NCBI RefSeq assembly: GCF_943193175.1
Contig: NZ_CALPDF010000004.1
Coordinates: forward strand, 124,001 to 188,000
Direction: 5' to 3'
Length of the DNA: 64,000 nucleotides
Source: Neobacillus muris
GTDB taxonomy: Bacteria; Bacillota; Bacilli; Bacillales; Cytobacillaceae
Positions 46,352-55,610 of this stretch are shown piece by piece. A model generated the notes under the pieces. It was not told where the DNA came from and made no database searches. It saw nothing but the letters and a program-made list of their open reading frames with translations. Made by a program: the position numbers and the translations under genes. Each line of letters begins with the position of its first letter. Positions within the stretch are counted from its first letter, which is position 1.

Positions 46352-47527
46352 TTACAATAATTCAAATACGCCGGCAGCTCCCATCCCGCCGCCAATACAC
46401 ATCGTGACAACACCGAATTGCTGTTGTCTGCGCCTTAATTCATGAAGAAGGGTTAGTGTCAGCTTAGCGCCAGTACAGCCAAGCGGATGTCCTAGCGCGA
46501 TGGCACCGCCATTGACATTCACCTTTTCTTCATCAAGTCCCAATTCCCGAATGACTTGAATCGATTGGGAGGCAAATGCCTCGTTTAATTCAAATAGATC
46601 AATATCGGAAACCTCAAGTCCAGCAAGCTTTAATGCTTTAGGAACAGCGACAATCGGGCCGATTCCCATCACTTCAGGAGGAACCCCGCCGACGGCAAAC
46701 GATCGGAATTTTGCCAGAGGCTTTAAGCCGAGCGATTCTGCTTTTTCACGGTCCATGACCATCACCGCAGCAGCACCGTCACTTGTTTGCGAAGCGTTGC
46801 CAGCTGTTACAGAACCGGTAACCGAGAAAGCTGGCCGCAGCTTTGCTAATGTTTCCAGATTAGTATCAGGACGAACGCCTTCATCTTGTGAAAATTGGAA
46901 GGTTTTCTCAACCAGTTTGTTGTCTTTTCCGACAGAGCGGATGGTCACATCAACCGGAACAATTTCATCGGTAAATTTTCCATCCTGAATTGCCTTATAG
47001 GCGCGCTGATGGCTTCTGACCGCAAAGGCATCCTGTTCTTCCCGGCTGATGCCGTATCTTTTCGCCACTTCTTCGGCGGTGTGGCCCATTCCCATATAAT
47101 ATTCAGGAGCGGTTTCCACCAATTTAGCGTTTGGACGGATCACGTGTCCGCCCATTGGCAGCATGCTCATCGACTCCACACCGCCGGCAAGGGCCGTATC
47201 GGAGTGTCCGAGCATGACACTTTGTGCCGCATAGGCAATGGCCTGTAGGCCGGAAGAACAGAATCGGTTAACGGTGATGGCTGGAACCGTATCGGGCAGT
47301 CCTGCAAGGGCTCCAATATTTCTTGCCACGTTCATCCCTTGCTCTGCTTCTGGGGTAGCACAGCCAATGACTAAATCATCGATATTTCCTTCGTAGTTTC
47401 CGGCACGCTTTAATGTTTCCTTCACAACCAATGCACCGAGGTCGTCAGGACGAACCGCAGCTAGCGATCCTTTTTTCGCTTTGCCAACCGGGGTTCTTGC
47501 TCCGGCAACGATTACCGCTTCTCTCAT
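46352..47527 (-). CDS. fadA: 3-ketoacyl-CoA thiolase FadA (YusK)
   Basis: A 391-residue degradative thiolase that cleaves 3-ketoacyl-CoA with CoA. The nucleophile is Cys90 ([11 protein letters not shown]), the other catalytic parts are [17 protein letters not shown] and [13 protein letters not shown]. It lies between fadN and fadE in the order of B. subtilis. The ribosome site GAGAGGG is adequate. Confidence 0.96.
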   Translation of the reverse strand: MREAVIVAGARTPVGKAKKGSLAAVRPDDLGALVVKETLKRAGNYEGNIDDLVIGCATPEAEQGMNVARNIGALAGLPDTVPAITVNRFCSSGLQAIAYAAQSVMLGHSDTALAGGVESMSMLPMGGHVIRPNAKLVETAPEYYMGMGHTAEEVAKRYGISREEQDAFAVRSHQRAYKAIQDGKFTDEIVPVDVTIRSVGKDNKLVEKTFQFSQDEGVRPDTNLETLAKLRPAFSVTGSVTAGNASQTSDGAAAVMVMDREKAESLGLKPLAKFRSFAVGGVPPEVMGIGPIVAVPKALKLAGLEVSDIDLFELNEAFASQSIQVIRELGLDEEKVNVNGGAIALGHPLGCTGAKLTLTLLHELRRRQQQFGVVTMCIGGGMGAAGVFELL

Positions 47528-47588
47528 TTCGTTCCCTCTCTTTCTTTCATGTTAAAAAAATACGAATCTATTTCCCCTTGCTTTTCGG

Positions 47589-49976
47589 CTAGTTTCTTAA
47601 GGGTTTGCCTTTTAACAGCATGTGCTGCATCCGCTGCTGGGTTTTTGGTTCACGGATCAAGCTTAAGAAAGCTTCCCTTTCAAGATTTAACAGATATTCC
47701 TCATCCACTTCCGTACCATATGGAACTGTTCCTCCAGCAATCACATAGGCAATCTTTTTGGCAATCTTCATATCATGTTCAGACAGATAGCCGGAAAGCC
47801 TCATGCCTTCAGCTCCTAACAGCAGGGTTGCATAGCCTGGTTCGCCGACGACTGGGACTTTCCGGCGGACTCTTGGCTTAAAGCCTTGTTCAGATAAGGC
47901 AAGTACAGCCTGTTTGGCATCGTACAATTGATGATCGCTGTTCACACTGATTCCATCAGCTGCGCTTAAGAAATTATTTTCCCTAGCCTCTTCTGCTGAA
48001 GTGGACACCTTAGCTGTGGCAATCGTTTCAAATACTTTATTAGCGACTGCCTGCAGATCGACTTGGACTCCATTTGGCAGGCCTTCTAAATGTTTGATGT
48101 ATAGCTCTTTATTTCCGCCGCCGCCAGGAAGCAATCCAACACCGACCTCCACAAGACCCATATAGGTTTCAGACGATGCTTGAATCTTGGATGCCGGCAG
48201 ACATACCTCAGCACCGCCTCCGAGTGTCATCGCAAACGGAGCTGCCACAACCGGTTTCGAGCTGTATTTCACCTTCAGCATGGCATTATGAAGCTGACGG
48301 ATCACCATGTCGAGTTCATCATAATTATCATCCTGAGCTTCCATGAGCATCATCGCTAAGTTGGCGCCGACGCAGAAGTTCTTTCCTTGGTTCCCGATGA
48401 CCAGACCTTTATAATTTTTCTCCACTTCATCAATGGCAAAATTAATCATTTGGATCGTATCGAAGCCTAGCGCATTATTTGGCGAGTGGAACTCCAGAAG
48501 TGCTACATCGTCGCCAATATCGATTAAGCTGGCGCCGCTGTTCTTTTTAATAACCCCTTTTTGCTTTTTGATCTTTTTAAGATCGATTACTTTTGGATTG
48601 AATTCAACTAGTTTATATTCACCTTTATCATAGAAATAGAGCTCTCCTGCTTCTTCTTTATAGAAGGAAGTAAAGCCGTTTTCCAACATTTCTAATACCC
48701 AGGCAGGAACAGCCACTCCGGAATCCTGCATTTTTTGGATGGATTTCTCGAACCCGATAGCATCCCAGGTTTCAAACGGGCCCATTTCCCAGCCAAAGCC
48801 CCACTTCATGGCCCTGTCGATGGCAACGATATCATCAGCAATTTCGCCTAACAGCTTGGCTGAATAAATGATATTTTTCGTGAACGTATTCCATAAGAAT
48901 TGCCCAGCCTTGTCATTGCTATAAACAAGCGCTTTCAATTTATCAGCTGTTCCTTTTTCCTGTTTAGCCAGCTCAATGGAAAGGGCGGACAGTTTTTTGC
49001 GCGGGCCATATTCCAATGTATTAGGATCGAGTTCTAAAATTTCCTTTCCTTTTTTCAAGAAGAATCCCTGTCCGGATTTACTCCCAAGCCAGCCGTTTTC
49101 AATCATCTTTTTCAAAAATTCCGGCACCTTGAATGCTTCTTTTTCTTCGCCATCGACTTTTTCATAGACGTTGCCAGCAACATGATAGAAGGTATCTAAC
49201 CCGACCACATCCAATGTACGGAAGGTAGCGCTCTTTGCTCTGCCAATCAGCGGACCTGTGATCGAGTCCACTTCACCGACACTGAGCCCCGCTTTCAGCA
49301 TTTCCTGGACAGTGACTAAAAGTCCATAAGTACCAATACGGTTCGCGATAAAGTTTGGTGTATCTTTGGCGACTACTACGCCTTTGCCTAATACATCTTC
49401 ACCAAAGGTTTTCATAAAGAACAAAACTTCTGGATCCGTGTATTGAGTGGGGATGACTTCAAGCAATTTTAAATAGCGCGGCGGGTTAAAGAAGTGTGTC
49501 CCGAGGAAGTGCTTCTGAAAGTCTTCGGAACGCCCCTCCGCCATTGCCTCTACAGAAATGCCGGAAGTGTTAGAGCTGACAATGCTGCCCGGCTTGCGGA
49601 ACTGGTCTACTTGCGCAAACACCTGTTTTTTTACGTTCAGGTTTTCAACTACGACTTCGATAATCCAATCCACATCCTTCAGTTTGACCAGATCATCCTC
49701 TAGGTTGCCTGCTTCGATTAAGGCGATATTTTTCTTTGATGTCAGGGGTGCAGGCTTTTGTTTTAATAATTTTTGAATGTTTGCCGCACTGATACGATTC
49801 CGTACCTGTTTATCCTCTAAAGTCAGTCCTTTTGCTGCTTCTTCCTTTGTCAGTTCACGTGGAACAATATCTAGCAGCAGTGTTGGAATACCGTTATTGG
49901 CCAGATGGGCAGCAATCCCCGAGCCCATGACGCCAGATCCTAGTACAGCTGCTTTTTTAATTAATTGGTTCAACAT
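47589..49976 (-). CDS. fadN: Bifunctional enoyl-CoA hydratase/3-hydroxyacyl-CoA dehydrogenase FadN (YusL)
   Basis: A 795-residue multifunctional beta-oxidation enzyme. The N-terminal dehydrogenase has the NAD motif VLGSGVMGSGIA (11-22) and FSSNTSGISV-like sequence, LGTHFFNPPRYLKLLEVIP and the catalytic HxxFNPP pattern. The C-terminal portion has a crotonase fold (LEFHSPNNALGFDTIQMI, NFCVGANLAM, MTLGGGAEVCLPASKIQAS). The domain order (dehydrogenase first) is that of Bacillus FadN. First gene of the operon, with a FadR site in its leader. Confidence 0.95.
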   Translation of the reverse strand: MLNQLIKKAAVLGSGVMGSGIAAHLANNGIPTLLLDIVPRELTKEEAAKGLTLEDKQVRNRISAANIQKLLKQKPAPLTSKKNIALIEAGNLEDDLVKLKDVDWIIEVVVENLNVKKQVFAQVDQFRKPGSIVSSNTSGISVEAMAEGRSEDFQKHFLGTHFFNPPRYLKLLEVIPTQYTDPEVLFFMKTFGEDVLGKGVVVAKDTPNFIANRIGTYGLLVTVQEMLKAGLSVGEVDSITGPLIGRAKSATFRTLDVVGLDTFYHVAGNVYEKVDGEEKEAFKVPEFLKKMIENGWLGSKSGQGFFLKKGKEILELDPNTLEYGPRKKLSALSIELAKQEKGTADKLKALVYSNDKAGQFLWNTFTKNIIYSAKLLGEIADDIVAIDRAMKWGFGWEMGPFETWDAIGFEKSIQKMQDSGVAVPAWVLEMLENGFTSFYKEEAGELYFYDKGEYKLVEFNPKVIDLKKIKKQKGVIKKNSGASLIDIGDDVALLEFHSPNNALGFDTIQMINFAIDEVEKNYKGLVIGNQGKNFCVGANLAMMLMEAQDDNYDELDMVIRQLHNAMLKVKYSSKPVVAAPFAMTLGGGAEVCLPASKIQASSETYMGLVEVGVGLLPGGGGNKELYIKHLEGLPNGVQVDLQAVANKVFETIATAKVSTSAEEARENNFLSAADGISVNSDHQLYDAKQAVLALSEQGFKPRVRRKVPVVGEPGYATLLLGAEGMRLSGYLSEHDMKIAKKIAYVIAGGTVPYGTEVDEEYLLNLEREAFLSLIREPKTQQRMQHMLLKGKPLRN

Positions 49977-49995
49977 TGTCTCCCCCTTCAGACTT

Positions 49996-50013
49996 TGAAT
50001 GAATACTCATTCA
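49996..50013 (-). promoter_or_regulatory. FadR operator upstream of fadN
   Basis: Minus strand TGAATGAGTATTCATTCA, an 18-base dyad that equals the FadR (YsiA) consensus TGAATGAnTAnTCATTCA. FadR represses the operon until long-chain acyl-CoA releases it. It lies 46 bases downstream of the -10, in the leader. Confidence 0.88.
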
Positions 50014-50058
50014 TTTTTTGTTGAAAAAAAATAAGCTGAATGAGTTTTACTACTAATA

Positions 50059-50087
50059 ACTATAAGATATTTCTAAAAATTGTGCAA
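50059..50087 (-). promoter_or_regulatory. Sigma-A promoter of fadNAE
   Basis: Minus strand TTGCAC (-35, 50082-50087), 17 bases, TATAGT (-10, 50059-50064). Confidence 0.65.
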
Positions 50088-50189
50088 TTAGTAAATGTGG
50101 AAAAATGAAATTTTTTTGACAAATTAGTTTTTCCTATAAGATTGATAAGATGTATTAAATTGGACACTCTAAGTGTTGAGGTGATCAGT

Positions 50190-50321
50190 TTGGCAAAAAT
50201 GAAGAAAAACCCTTCTAAAGCAGGTGTTAGTGCCGCCAGCGTGAAGGGGAATTCAGGCCCAGGCCGTGAAGCAAGTGGCGTTGATAAACAAAACAGCCAA
50301 AATAGTCAATATAAGCATTAA
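50190..50321 (+). CDS. yuzL: Small protein YuzL
   Basis: A 43-residue basic protein: MAKMKKNPSKAGVSAASVKG in the N-terminal half, then a Gly/Ser/Gln-rich tail ending SQYKH. It matches the YuzL family, small conserved Bacillus proteins of unknown role. The start is a TTG with GAGGTGATCAG upstream. It is divergent from fadN and ends at a bidirectional hairpin. The gene is short enough to be overlooked. Confidence 0.82.
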   Translation: MAKMKKNPSKAGVSAASVKGNSGPGREASGVDKQNSQNSQYKH

Positions 50322-50322
50322 A

Positions 50323-50348
50323 AAAACAGGCAATTTTTTGCCTGTTTT
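50323..50348. terminator. Bidirectional terminator
   Basis: The stem AAAACAGGCAA / TTGCCTGTTTT has a short T loop. It lies between yuzL and the convergent DUF2573 gene. Confidence 0.88.
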
Positions 50349-50350
50349 CT

Positions 50351-50602
50351 TTATTCTTTCTTCGAGCTCCGATGCTGTTCATTCAGGACCTTAATTTCCT
50401 GAATCAGCTGCTTCATCCCAGCACGGGCTTCTGGATAGAGGGCACTCCAGTGGCTGATTAATGCCGGCATGGTCTTTCCAATATGGGTATAAAGAGCCCA
50501 TGTTTTCACTTTTTTCACCGTTTCTTCGTCCGTTTCCCCTACTAAGAGTTCACTATATTTTTCAAGCAATGTCTCAAATTGCTCGTCAAATTCGTTTTTC
50601 AT
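50351..50602 (-). CDS. DUF2573 family protein (YusU-like)
   Basis: An 83-residue soluble all-helical protein (DEQFETLLEKYSELLVGETDEE, TWALYTHIGKTMPALISHW, EARAGMKQLIQEIKVLNEQHR). It resembles the DUF2573 family, of which B. subtilis YusU is a member; this assignment is from memory of the family pattern. No activity is known. GGAAGG upstream of the ATG. Just downstream of the RodA-like gene. Confidence 0.6.
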   Translation of the reverse strand: MKNEFDEQFETLLEKYSELLVGETDEETVKKVKTWALYTHIGKTMPALISHWSALYPEARAGMKQLIQEIKVLNEQHRSSKKE

Positions 50603-50620
50603 CGAAACACCTTCCTCCCT

Positions 50621-51790
50621 CTATGCAGTAGTCGAAAACATGTATTTTTTATAATGGTACCGAATCGAGAAGATTAACCCCAATGCCATCATGTTGCCCA
50701 TCAAAGAACTTCCCCCGTAGCTGATAAATGGCAGCGGAATACCTGTGATCGGCAAAACGCCAATCGTCATCCCAATATTTTGGAATACGTGGAAGGTGAT
50801 CATGCTAATCACACCCACACAAATATAGGTGTAAAAATGGTTCTTTGTTTCCATCCCCACCTTAGTAATGTGGTAAATTAATAAGAAAAATAAACTAATG
50901 AGTACACTTGCTCCAATAAAGCCATATTCTTCGCCCACGATACTAAAAATAAAATCCGTTTGGCTTTCCGGCAAATATACCTCACGGTTGCCAAGACCTT
51001 TCCCGCTTGTCTGCCCCGAGCCGATGGCCAGCATCGACTTTGTCAGCTGGAATCCTGTGGAGCTTTGGTAGTTATAAGGGTCAAGCCAAGAATAAATCCG
51101 TCCGAACATATACTCCTTGACACCCAAATATTTCTCCAATACTTCAGGCTGCCATAACACAAAATAAAAAATAGTGGAAATTAGAAGGATGCCAGCCGAA
51201 AAAATGGGCACTAACAGCTTCCAGGTAATTCCCGAAATAAAAATCATTCCTAACAAAATCGCCAAAAACACCAGCGATGTCCCCAAGTCCTCTTTAATGA
51301 CCAGCACCAATGGGCCGAGAGTGACAAGTCCCAGTTTAATCAACAACCAGAAATCAGTTTGAACGGTTTTGATCAGATTTTTTTGATGATGATCCTCAAT
51401 TACCCTGGACAGGGTCAAAATCAGAAATATTTTCACAAATTCCGAAGGCTGAATGGAACCAAGTCCCGGCAGCCTAAACCAGTTCTTGGCTCCATTTATT
51501 CTAGGTGCAATCGATTCAGGTGCAAGGATTAACAGAATAAGGAGCACAAGCCCCAATCCATATACGTACCAGGAAATCTTTCGGAGCTGGTCAGAATCCA
51601 AAGTCATCACTCCGGCTATAATGACACACCCCACACCATACCAGGCAATTTGCATGATTAAGAAGTTACGGTCGTATTGCCCCGTAGATTGGGCACTATA
51701 AATCGCTAGACAGCTTGCTAAAAATAACAATAATAGTATGAGAACTAGACTATAATCCAGTTTAGAAGTTGCAGTTTTATTGGAAGTCAT
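50621..51790 (-). CDS. RodA/FtsW/SpoVE-family peptidoglycan glycosyltransferase
   Basis: A 389-residue membrane protein of the SEDS family that polymerises lipid II into glycan strands. About ten transmembrane helices are predicted. Family motifs are visible: FRLPGLGSIQPSEFVKI (helix-loop after TM4), KEDLGTSLVF (with the catalytic-region Asp), and the C-terminal GVLPITGIPLPFISYGGSSL. It looks closer to RodA (elongation) than FtsW by sequence pattern, but the distinction is not certain, and Bacillus species carry several paralogues. Start ATG at 51790 with AAGGTGGAG. No cognate penicillin-binding protein is adjacent. Confidence 0.88.
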   Translation of the reverse strand: MTSNKTATSKLDYSLVLILLLLFLASCLAIYSAQSTGQYDRNFLIMQIAWYGVGCVIIAGVMTLDSDQLRKISWYVYGLGLVLLILLILAPESIAPRINGAKNWFRLPGLGSIQPSEFVKIFLILTLSRVIEDHHQKNLIKTVQTDFWLLIKLGLVTLGPLVLVIKEDLGTSLVFLAILLGMIFISGITWKLLVPIFSAGILLISTIFYFVLWQPEVLEKYLGVKEYMFGRIYSWLDPYNYQSSTGFQLTKSMLAIGSGQTSGKGLGNREVYLPESQTDFIFSIVGEEYGFIGASVLISLFFLLIYHITKVGMETKNHFYTYICVGVISMITFHVFQNIGMTIGVLPITGIPLPFISYGGSSLMGNMMALGLIFSIRYHYKKYMFSTTA

Positions 51791-51924
51791 GCGAAAGTCT
51801 CCACCTTGAATTAAACTTGTACATTCCTTCATTATATTTTTTTATCAGCAAAATCACAACTTCAAAAAGACCCATGGGTAGAATTACATATTTAAGGAAG
51901 TTCCCTCCATAGCTGGGCGCTCGC

Positions 51925-52698
51925 TTATACAACCTCTTTTTTAAAATATAGTTTTTCCACTTCCTCAGCCATCCAATTCAAATTGTTTGGCACCTGTGGA
52001 AGGCCATAGCCGATGTATAATGGAGTCGTCACAAACCGGGGAACGATTTTTGCATAAATCCTTTTATTCAAATGATAAAAGAAGACATTATAACTCGTTG
52101 CCTTAAAAGGAAAATGGTTCAATATATAATGAACCGCTGTCTGAAGATATTCGGCAAACTTTGGCTGATATCCATCATCTTTCATCCAGATGTTAAATTC
52201 GTAAAAGCCTACCTTTGGCTTGGTCGAAAGAGTTAGGGCCGTCCCCTCGTCCTCCGCAATCAAGATTCCATCAAACATCTCAGGAAGCACATGTTCCATG
52301 TAGTCAAGATCATTTAACCCAACAATTTGCATATGTGGATGAGCAATCGTCCCCCCTGATAACGGGCCATGATTCTTGAAAAAAAGGACCGAGCGATATT
52401 GGCCCGTTTGCTCCATGTCAAGCCAATGCCGGATTCCAAATTGAATCAGTCTATGCAGGTGCTCAGTTGAGTAGGTGGATAGTTCAGCGTGGCAATCATC
52501 CGTTTCAATTAACACAGTTTGATAAGCATTTTCTAATACTGGGTATTTATTTTTCAACAGAATAATCGGGCCATCGACGGCAAGGAGGCCGGTCAGCTTT
52601 TCTCTTTCACAAAAAGGACATGCAGTCTGCTTGTTTCGATAATTCTCTGGCTTTTTGACACCAATCGCCGTATTAAAATGAAGATGTTTATTTTCCAA
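51925..52698 (-). CDS. DUF4931 HIT-superfamily protein (GalT-like)
   Basis: A 257-residue cytosolic protein related to the HIT/galactose-1-phosphate uridylyltransferase superfamily (DUF4931). A zinc-type CPFC motif is at 27-30 (TACPFCEREKL), and the catalytic histidine triad-like motif is IAHPHMQIVG (HxH-x-Q). The pattern NHGPLSGGTIAHPH resembles the N-loop plus active site of GalT-type enzymes. The substrate is unknown. Ribosome site GGAGGGG. Confidence 0.75.
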   Translation of the reverse strand: MENKHLHFNTAIGVKKPENYRNKQTACPFCEREKLTGLLAVDGPIILLKNKYPVLENAYQTVLIETDDCHAELSTYSTEHLHRLIQFGIRHWLDMEQTGQYRSVLFFKNHGPLSGGTIAHPHMQIVGLNDLDYMEHVLPEMFDGILIAEDEGTALTLSTKPKVGFYEFNIWMKDDGYQPKFAEYLQTAVHYILNHFPFKATSYNVFFYHLNKRIYAKIVPRFVTTPLYIGYGLPQVPNNLNWMAEEVEKLYFKKEVV

Positions 52699-52875
52699 AC
52701 CCGTTTCTCCCCTCCGTTACATATATTCCTATTTTATGGCAGTCCTCAACACGATTGCACTTTTTTTGTTTTGCACATTAAATTTTTGATTAACCGCAGA
52801 CATTCATGAATCAGTAAATAATGGCATATTATTCATTGGACAGACTGCCAAAAAGTGGAGAATGTGAGGGAAAGT

Positions 52876-53658
52876 ATGTTAACGAAATTAGAAGCATTTA
52901 TCCTAGGAATCATTCAGGGGCTGACAGAATTTCTGCCTATTTCCAGTACGGGGCATCTATATCTTGGGAGAAATTTATTTGGATTGCAGGAAGCAGGACT
53001 CTTGCTTGATACGATGCTTCATGTCGGAACCTTGCTCGCGGTATTTGTATTTTATAAAGATGAATTTAAGAAGATCCTTAAAAATCCGTTTAGCAAAGTG
53101 ACCTATTTATTGATAATCGGAACGATTCCTGCGGTTATCTTTGGACTTGCCTTTAAAGATTATATTGATGAAATTTCCAAAACAGGGGTAACGATTGGAT
53201 GGGAGTTTTTAATGACCGGGTTATTTTTGTGGCTTGCAGATTCCGCTAAAAATGGCTATAAGAAAATGGATGATATCGGCTATACGGATGCCTTGATTAT
53301 CGGTACATTTCAGGCAGCCGCGATTATGCCGGCGATTTCCCGGTCAGGCATGACCATTGCTGCCGCTCTATGGCGGAAATTAGACCGTGAGACTGCCGCT
53401 TACTTTTCATTCCTCCTATCCACGCCAGCCATTGCCGGGGCGCTTGTCCTGCAAACGAAGGAACTGCTGGGCGGCGGCGGCGAGGAAATTTCCTTGTCTG
53501 CCTTGCTGGTTGGAATCATCTCATCCGCTTTCTTTGGATATGTGGCGGTAAAATGGATGGTTGGTTATTTGAAGAAACATTCCTTAAGGCCATTCGCCGT
53601 CTATGTCTCGATTTTGGGACTGGTCGTTCTTTTTTTCCAGTTTACGGGCAAATTCTAA
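52876..53658 (+). CDS. uppP: Undecaprenyl-diphosphatase UppP (BacA type)
   Basis: A 260-residue integral membrane phosphatase that recycles undecaprenyl pyrophosphate, and gives bacitracin resistance in excess. About seven to eight helices are predicted. Signature regions are IIQGLTEFLPISSTGHL (with the conserved Glu and the SSTGH) and PAISRSGMT, where the usual PGxSRSG reads PAISRSG. FSFLLSTPAIAG follows. I chose the ATG at 52876; a longer reading from 52855 lies over the GAGGG ribosome site. Divergent from the DUF4931 gene. Confidence 0.88.
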   Translation: MLTKLEAFILGIIQGLTEFLPISSTGHLYLGRNLFGLQEAGLLLDTMLHVGTLLAVFVFYKDEFKKILKNPFSKVTYLLIIGTIPAVIFGLAFKDYIDEISKTGVTIGWEFLMTGLFLWLADSAKNGYKKMDDIGYTDALIIGTFQAAAIMPAISRSGMTIAAALWRKLDRETAAYFSFLLSTPAIAGALVLQTKELLGGGGEEISLSALLVGIISSAFFGYVAVKWMVGYLKKHSLRPFAVYVSILGLVVLFFQFTGKF

Positions 53659-53740
53659 TGAAACAACCAGCCGAAATGAGATTCGCAAATAAAATCTTAT
53701 TGGACTGAAAAAAGTGCATAAAAAAGTGGATTTCCCAATA

Positions 53741-53776
53741 AAAACGGCCCGAACGAAAGGTTCGAGCCATTTTTTT
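53741..53776. terminator. Bidirectional terminator uppP/azoreductase
   Basis: The stem GGCCCGAAC / GTTCGAGCC (one G-T pair) with a GAAA-type loop is flanked by AAAAA and TTTTTTT. It reaches the azoreductase stop. Confidence 0.85.
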
Positions 53777-54437
53777 ATAATGTGACCGGTGTTTTGGCCA
53801 TTTCTTTTGCAGCCTCCGCTGCTTGTTCCTTCGCTTTCGCCATAATCTCCGGCGCTTGTTTCGGAAAGTGGTCCATACCTTCTGCCACAATTGTTTCCAG
53901 CTGGTCAAAACCGAGAAACTCCAGTGCTTTACTTAAATAACGGTCACCCATTTCATATTCGCTCATGGGGCCATTCGAATATATGCCGCCGCGTGTTTGA
54001 ATATGAATCGCCTTGCGGTTTGTAAGGAGTCCTTTAGGACCGCTCTCTGTATTCGTAAACGTCTTTTCCGCAATAAACACATTATCCATGAATGATTTTA
54101 AGATTGCTGGTGCCCCAAGGTTCCAAAGTGGTGTGACAAATACATAATAATCGGCATCGATAAACCGGTCAGCAAGCGCGTGCATCTTCTCCAGCTTGGT
54201 CCGTTCTGCTTCCGTCAGCTGGTCTTTTGTATAGCCCATAAACGACAATTTAGCACGGGCATATAATAGGTCCATGTCAATTTCCGGGATATCCATGTCA
54301 TATAAGTGCCAGCGTTCAATTTCCACATCCGGCTGGATTTTTTGAAACTCTTCTAAAAATACTTCCCCGATCTGCATCCCTTTCGATAGCTTGACAGTAT
54401 TTTTTGGATTTGCGGTAATATACAAGAGCTTTGCCAT
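53775..54437 (-). CDS. FMN-dependent NADH:quinone/azo reductase (AzoR family)
   Basis: A 220-residue flavodoxin-like enzyme that reduces quinones and azo compounds by two electrons at a time. Features are YITANPKNTVKLSKGMQIGEVFL (FMN phosphate loop), FVTPLWNLGAPAILKSFMDNVF, and TRGGIYSNGPM. The C-terminal Ala/Lys/Glu-rich helix is slightly longer than usual. B. subtilis has two homologues (AzoR1 and AzoR2), and which one this matches cannot be settled here. ATG start, GGAAGGG ribosome site. Confidence 0.9.
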   Translation of the reverse strand: MAKLLYITANPKNTVKLSKGMQIGEVFLEEFQKIQPDVEIERWHLYDMDIPEIDMDLLYARAKLSFMGYTKDQLTEAERTKLEKMHALADRFIDADYYVFVTPLWNLGAPAILKSFMDNVFIAEKTFTNTESGPKGLLTNRKAIHIQTRGGIYSNGPMSEYEMGDRYLSKALEFLGFDQLETIVAEGMDHFPKQAPEIMAKAKEQAAEAAKEMAKTPVTL

Positions 54438-54507
54438 AACAACCCTTCCTTTAACTTAAAAATTTTTCTTCTATCTTCTATCCTACACTAATTTACCATG
54501 CTCACTA

Positions 54508-54620
54508 TTGAACAATCCGTGACGATTTTGAGAAGTTTATGAAAAGAGGAAAAGACTTTTGAACAATCGGTGACAATTCTCAACAAAACTCAATAAAACT
54601 CAATGAAACTTAACAAAAGT
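54508..54620 (+). promoter_or_regulatory. Repeated operator-like motifs before the tungstate regulator
   Basis: Two copies of TTGAACAATCSGTGACRATT start at 54508 and 54559, 51 bases apart. Right after the second, four 10-base direct repeats run head to tail at 54581-54620: CAACAAAACT, CAATAAAACT, CAATGAAACT, TAACAAAAGT. The phased 10-base period fits a DNA-bound regulator on one helical face. The nearest candidate is the HTH protein encoded just downstream. Confidence 0.6.
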
Positions 54621-54674
54621 CACATTCAATATGCTATGATTCATGTAAAATGGTAAAAAAAGGAGGTAAGCATC

Positions 54675-55610
54675 ATGGAAGAAAAGGCCTATACTCCCGA
54701 TGAGGTCGCACGGATTTTTCAAATATCAAAACATACGGTTTATGAACTCATAAAACGCGGAGAGCTCCAGGCCTTTAAAATAGGAAATAAAATGCGGATT
54801 GAACATGCGGAATTGGAACGATTCAAAGAAAGCACAAAAGCACCGGCAAAGAAACACACAACAGAGCACAGCAATACTGCAGCCGCTTATAGCATTCGTC
54901 TGTCAGGCAGCCACGACTTTCTTGTGGAGCACTTAACCAAACAGGCAGCCAGCAGCTTAGGGTTGCAAATTCAACCTTCTTTTATCGGCAGTCTAGAAGG
55001 ATTAATGCTCCTGTATCGAGGACAATCAGATATAGCTGCCATGCATCTGTTAGATCCCACATCAAACGAATACAATCTGCCGTTTATCCAGCAGCTGTTT
55101 GTGTATGAATCGATTCTCGTCATGAGATTAGCAGCCCGTGAGCAAGGATTTATCGTGGCCAAGGGCAATCCAAAACAAATTCTTGATTTTTCCGATCTAG
55201 CCCGGAAGGACGTACAATTTATCAACCGGCAAAAAGGCTCCGGCACGCGGTTCTTGCTTGACTCCAAACTATCAAGCTATGGAATTGATCCCGGCAAAAT
55301 CAATGGGTATGGAAATGAGGAATGGACTCATCTTTCAGCAGCCTCCTACATAAACAGGGGCATTGTCGATGTTGCTTTTGGAATTCAGTCAGCGGCCAGC
55401 CACTTAGGACTGGACTTTATTCCAGTCACTAAAGAAAAGTTCGACCTTGTATTTCGCTTTACAAAAGAAAACAAACAAAATTTAATCAGCATCATCCATT
55501 ATCTGCAATCCAGCCAATTCAAAGAAAGTTTAACCTTTTTAGAAGGCTATGATATCTCTGAATTAGGGAAACTGATCTATCAAACTACTACGACGGAGGA
55601 ACTAGTATGA
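54675..55610 (+). CDS. Fused HTH and substrate-binding-domain regulator of the tungstate transporter
   Basis: A 311-residue cytosolic protein of two domains. Residues 4-51 are an excisionase/MerR-like helix-turn-helix (YTPDEVARIFQISKHTVYELIKRGEL), followed by a linker. Residues about 75-305 form a periplasmic-binding-protein-type ligand domain of the PBP-like family (DUF or TupR type), with INRQKGSGTRFLLD and GNEEWTHLSAASYINRGIVDVAFGIQSAA. Such fusions sense molybdate or tungstate and control the linked transporter. Its stop overlaps the tupA start by 4 bases, so it is in the operon. AAAAAAGGAGG ribosome site. Confidence 0.85.
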   Translation: MEEKAYTPDEVARIFQISKHTVYELIKRGELQAFKIGNKMRIEHAELERFKESTKAPAKKHTTEHSNTAAAYSIRLSGSHDFLVEHLTKQAASSLGLQIQPSFIGSLEGLMLLYRGQSDIAAMHLLDPTSNEYNLPFIQQLFVYESILVMRLAAREQGFIVAKGNPKQILDFSDLARKDVQFINRQKGSGTRFLLDSKLSSYGIDPGKINGYGNEEWTHLSAASYINRGIVDVAFGIQSAASHLGLDFIPVTKEKFDLVFRFTKENKQNLISIIHYLQSSQFKESLTFLEGYDISELGKLIYQTTTTEELV

